From contig CAYFFR010000031.1 in NCBI GenBank assembly GCA_964342675.1, forward strand, positions 1 to 17,268: a DNA stretch of 17,268 nucleotides, written 5' to 3'. This DNA is from MED-G82 sp964342675 (GTDB taxonomy: Bacteria; Pseudomonadota; Gammaproteobacteria; Magnimaribacterales; D2472). The position numbers and the translations under genes were made by a program. The notes beneath the pieces are model-generated. The model searched no databases, had not been told where the DNA came from, and was given only the letters and a program-made list of their open reading frames with translations. Positions 14,749 to 17,268 of the stretch are shown here, one piece after another. Each line of letters starts with the position of its first letter. The stretch's first letter is position 1.

Positions 14749-15690
14749 CTAATCGATTTGGCCTGTTCTGCTGAAGTATGGCAAGGACGTCCATTCTTCC
14801 CAGCTCATCCAAATAAAATCAGCAGTCCCCATAAAATGATTTCTTGGAACAAACTTAAATACTCTAGAATCACTAGAATTATCTCTATTATCTCCCATCA
14901 CAAAATAATGACCTTGAGGCACCACCCATGATTGGGGGGGCTTGATATTTTCACCGACTATAACTCTGGTCTTATAAGTATTATCTCCATAAGATTCCCA
15001 AAAGTAGCTAACTCTCTTAGTCTCTTTTTTTTCCTTAATAGTCCCGTCAGGATACCTAAATCTTCGAGTCTCATCTTCATTAAAAGTGCCTATTAGCTCC
15101 CTTTTAATAGGCTGATCATTAATATAAATAGTTTTATTAATATATGTCACCTTATCTCCAGGTTTTCCAATTAATCGTTTTACATATGGGGCAGGAATCT
15201 CAGGCGGTACAAATACTACAACATCACCATATTCAGGATCCCTTCCATCTATAAAGGTCGAACCTATGCGATTAGTTTTTAAACCGTATTCATATTTATT
15301 TACAAGCAAAAAATCACCTACTTGTAGACCTGGCATCATTGATCCCGAAGGGATTTGATATGGTTCGTAAATAAAGGTTCTTAATATAAAAATGATAAAT
15401 ACCGGTATAAACCAACCCCTACCCGTTTTCTTTAATTGAGAATTCTTATAAATAACACCTAAAAATAATATCGCCAAACAAACCAACGAACCTAACATTA
15501 GTAAAATGCCAAGGTCCCCTGCTTTTACAAAGATTCTCCATATCACTAATACTGCCAATAAAGTACCAGCAAAATTAAGTTTCTTTTCAAGAGATTCAGT
15601 AACGCGATGATTGATCGCAGCATAAACCCACCAGCCAATAGAGACTAGGAAGCCCACTAGACCAAACAAAAATAAGGTATCACTAAACAT
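14749..15690 (-). CDS. lepB: Signal peptidase I
   Basis: LepB removes signal peptides from exported proteins at the outer face of the inner membrane. The 313 residues compare with 324 in E. coli. Several hydrophobic segments in the first 110 residues (about 6-25, 38-55, 60-80, 93-106) anchor it, apparently more than the two of E. coli. The Ser/Lys dyad is intact: Ser117 in IPSGSMMPG and Lys171 in YVKRLIGKPGDKV, followed by MGDNRDNSSDSR (265-276). The ATG directly abuts the lepA stop (TAAATG) and has a GGAGA ribosome-binding site 7 bases upstream, inside lepA. It has a functional link to SecDF-YajC encoded further along the window. Confidence 0.96.
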   Translation of the reverse strand: MFSDTLFLFGLVGFLVSIGWWVYAAINHRVTESLEKKLNFAGTLLAVLVIWRIFVKAGDLGILLMLGSLVCLAILFLGVIYKNSQLKKTGRGWFIPVFIIFILRTFIYEPYQIPSGSMMPGLQVGDFLLVNKYEYGLKTNRIGSTFIDGRDPEYGDVVVFVPPEIPAPYVKRLIGKPGDKVTYINKTIYINDQPIKRELIGTFNEDETRRFRYPDGTIKEKKETKRVSYFWESYGDNTYKTRVIVGENIKPPQSWVVPQGHYFVMGDNRDNSSDSRVFKFVPRNHFMGTADFIWMSWEEWTSLPYFSRTGQID

Positions 15691-17268
15691 TTAACTGTCT
15701 CCAGAATTAAAATAACTCAAAAATGCTTCCTGTGGAACGGAAACTTTGCCAAGTTGCTTCATTTTCTTTTTGCCTTCTTTCTGTTTCTCAAGTAGCTTCT
15801 TCTTTCTAGTGACATCACCACCATAGCATTTTGCAGTTACATTCTTTCTTAATGCTTTTACAGTTTCCCTAGAAATAATTTTTGATCCAAGAGCAACCTG
15901 TATGGGTATATCAAACATTTGTCTAGGAATTAACTTTTGTAAATTCTTAGCTATTTCACGCCCCTTTGAAAGCGTAAAAGTTCTATGAAGAATCATGGAT
16001 AACGCATCAACCTTCTGGTTATTAATTAAAACATCTAATTTTGTTAGGTCTGATGATCTAAAATCTATAATTGAGTATTCAATAGAAGCGAACCCTTTTG
16101 TTAGAGATTTTAATCTATCAAAAAAATCGACAATCACTTCAGCTAAAGGCATCTCAAATACTATAGAAACTTGGGAACCGAAATAATTTAATTCTTTCTG
16201 AGTACCTCTTTTTTCAGTACATAAAGTAATTACATTGCCGACATAATCTTTAGGAGTAAGAATATTTGCTAAAACAAAAGGTTCTTTAATTGCAGCAATA
16301 TCATTTGGAGGAGGAAGCTTTGAAGGGCTTTCACAATGCATCGTTGAGCCATCAGTCTTTTCGATCTCATATTGCACTGATGGGGCAGTTGAGATCAGTT
16401 CTATTTGATTCTCTCGTTCAAGCCTTTCTCGAATCACCTCCATATGCAGGGTACCTAAAAAACCACATCTAAAACCAAAACCTAGTGCATCTGAAACTTC
16501 AGGCTCATAAATTAAAGAAGAATCATTAAGAGTTAATTTAGCTAGAGCATCTCTAAATTTTTCATAGTCATCTGAATTTACTGTAAACAATGAGGCATAA
16601 ACTTTAGGTAAAACTTTCTTAAATCCTGGTAAAGGTTTAGAGGCTTTATCAATGCCTTTCAATATAGTGTCGCCAACAGGAGCGCCGTGAATATCTTTAA
16701 TGCCAGCAACCATATAGCCCACCTGTCCAGCCTCTAATTGCTCCATTTCTTTCTTCTTTGGAGTAAAAATACCAACTTGATCTACTATAAAATTTTGATT
16801 AGTTGAAAAAATTTTAATTTTATCACCTTTAGAGATTTTTCCATCTATCAATCTAACAAGCGAAACAACACCCAAATACGAATCAAACCATGAATCAATG
16901 ATAAGGGCTCTTAAAGAATCTGTAATATCTCCTTTTGGCGCAGGAATCTTTGTAACTAGGCTGTCTAAGAGGTTATCTACGCCCTGACCAGTCTTTGCAC
17001 TAACTAAAGGGGCTGTTTTTGCATCTAAACCAATCATATCCTCAATTTCTTGTTTTACTCTATCAGGATCTGCTTGAGGAAGGTCTATCTTATTAATCAC
17101 AGGCACTACTTCTAAGTTTTGATCAACTGCTGTATAACAATTCGCTAAAGTCTGTGCCTCTACTCCCTGAGACCCATCAACAACTAACAGAGCTCCCTCA
17201 CAAGCAGACAATGATCTAGAAACTTCATAAGAAAAATCTACATGACCTGGTGTGTCAATTAGGTTTAA
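15691..17268 (-). CDS. lepA: Elongation factor 4 (LepA), N-terminus beyond window
   Basis: LepA is a translational GTPase, proposed to back-translocate ribosomes and to aid initiation and 30S assembly. The frame is open to the window edge: its first visible residues are LNLIDTPGHVDFSYEVSRS, holding the G3 motif. G4 (NKIDLPQADPDR) and G5 (SAKTGQG) follow, then the domain II barrel and the unique C-terminal domain with ETVKALRKNVTAKCYGGDV and LLEKQKEGKKKMKQLG. About 525 of roughly 600 residues are present; the P-loop and switch I lie outside. A TTG at 17211 is not the start, because conserved sequence continues upstream of it. It heads the visible part of the minus-strand array. Confidence 0.97.
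   Translation of the reverse strand, partial: LNLIDTPGHVDFSYEVSRSLSACEGALLVVDGSQGVEAQTLANCYTAVDQNLEVVPVINKIDLPQADPDRVKQEIEDMIGLDAKTAPLVSAKTGQGVDNLLDSLVTKIPAPKGDITDSLRALIIDSWFDSYLGVVSLVRLIDGKISKGDKIKIFSTNQNFIVDQVGIFTPKKKEMEQLEAGQVGYMVAGIKDIHGAPVGDTILKGIDKASKPLPGFKKVLPKVYASLFTVNSDDYEKFRDALAKLTLNDSSLIYEPEVSDALGFGFRCGFLGTLHMEVIRERLERENQIELISTAPSVQYEIEKTDGSTMHCESPSKLPPPNDIAAIKEPFVLANILTPKDYVGNVITLCTEKRGTQKELNYFGSQVSIVFEMPLAEVIVDFFDRLKSLTKGFASIEYSIIDFRSSDLTKLDVLINNQKVDALSMILHRTFTLSKGREIAKNLQKLIPRQMFDIPIQVALGSKIISRETVKALRKNVTAKCYGGDVTRKKKLLEKQKEGKKKMKQLGKVSVPQEAFLSYFNSGDS
15698..15702 (-). promoter_or_regulatory. Ribosome-binding site of lepB
   Basis: GGAGA reads on the minus strand at 15702-15698, within the last codons of lepA and 7 bases before the lepB ATG. 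It is one of few good Shine-Dalgarno sequences in the window. Confidence 0.7.

Noticed and set aside
17209..17211. TTG as the start of lepA
   Set aside because: Upstream codons encode the conserved G3 region (DTPGHVDFSYE), so the gene continues past the window edge.

Overview
The window is an AT-rich (by eye roughly two-thirds A+T), very densely packed piece of housekeeping chromosome. Gene content and order are gammaproteobacterial: a divergent trmJ/suhB pair, queA-tgt-yajC-secD-secF, and lepA-lepB-rnc-era-recO-acpS. The low GC, near-absence of spacers and many 1 to 26 bp gene overlaps suggest a streamlined genome, such as a marine SAR86-like bacterium. That placement is inference, since no rRNA or marker phylogeny is available here.

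Layout. Bases 1-61 are most of a tRNA-Glu(UUC) gene on the minus strand, cut by the window edge. trmJ (minus) and suhB (plus) are head to head with only 36 bp between their start codons. suhB converges on secF, their stop codons overlapping in a shared TTAA. The minus-strand operon queA-tgt-yajC-secD-secF (6956 down to 1674) couples queuosine tRNA modification with the SecDF-YajC translocon accessory complex. The only roomy spacer (6957-7255) holds the queA promoter, a tRNA-Leu(CAA) gene and its promoter, and the leader of proBA. proB and proA (plus) make gamma-glutamyl phosphate and glutamate semialdehyde for proline synthesis; ProB lacks the usual C-terminal PUA domain and ProA carries motifs I associate with alphaproteobacteria. 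proA converges on rsmJ with 2 bp between stops.

From 17268 down to 9294 a single minus-strand array runs lepA (partial)-lepB-rnc-era-recO-acpS-adk-tsaB-uppP-rsmJ. Most junctions overlap or abut, so it is probably one long growth-linked operon. It combines translation factor LepA, signal peptidase I, RNase III, the ribosome-assembly GTPase Era, RecO repair, acyl-carrier-protein activation, adenylate kinase, t6A tRNA modification, undecaprenyl phosphate recycling and 16S rRNA methylation. pdxJ, normally between recO and acpS in gammaproteobacteria, is missing.

I found no CRISPR array, transposon, prophage, toxin-antitoxin pair or recognisable new defence or biosynthetic system. The points most worth a second look are an RNase III with one of its four metal-binding acidic residues replaced by glycine, the short and possibly transferred proBA pair beside a tRNA gene, the probable leaderless divergent trmJ/suhB promoters, and the missing pdxJ.
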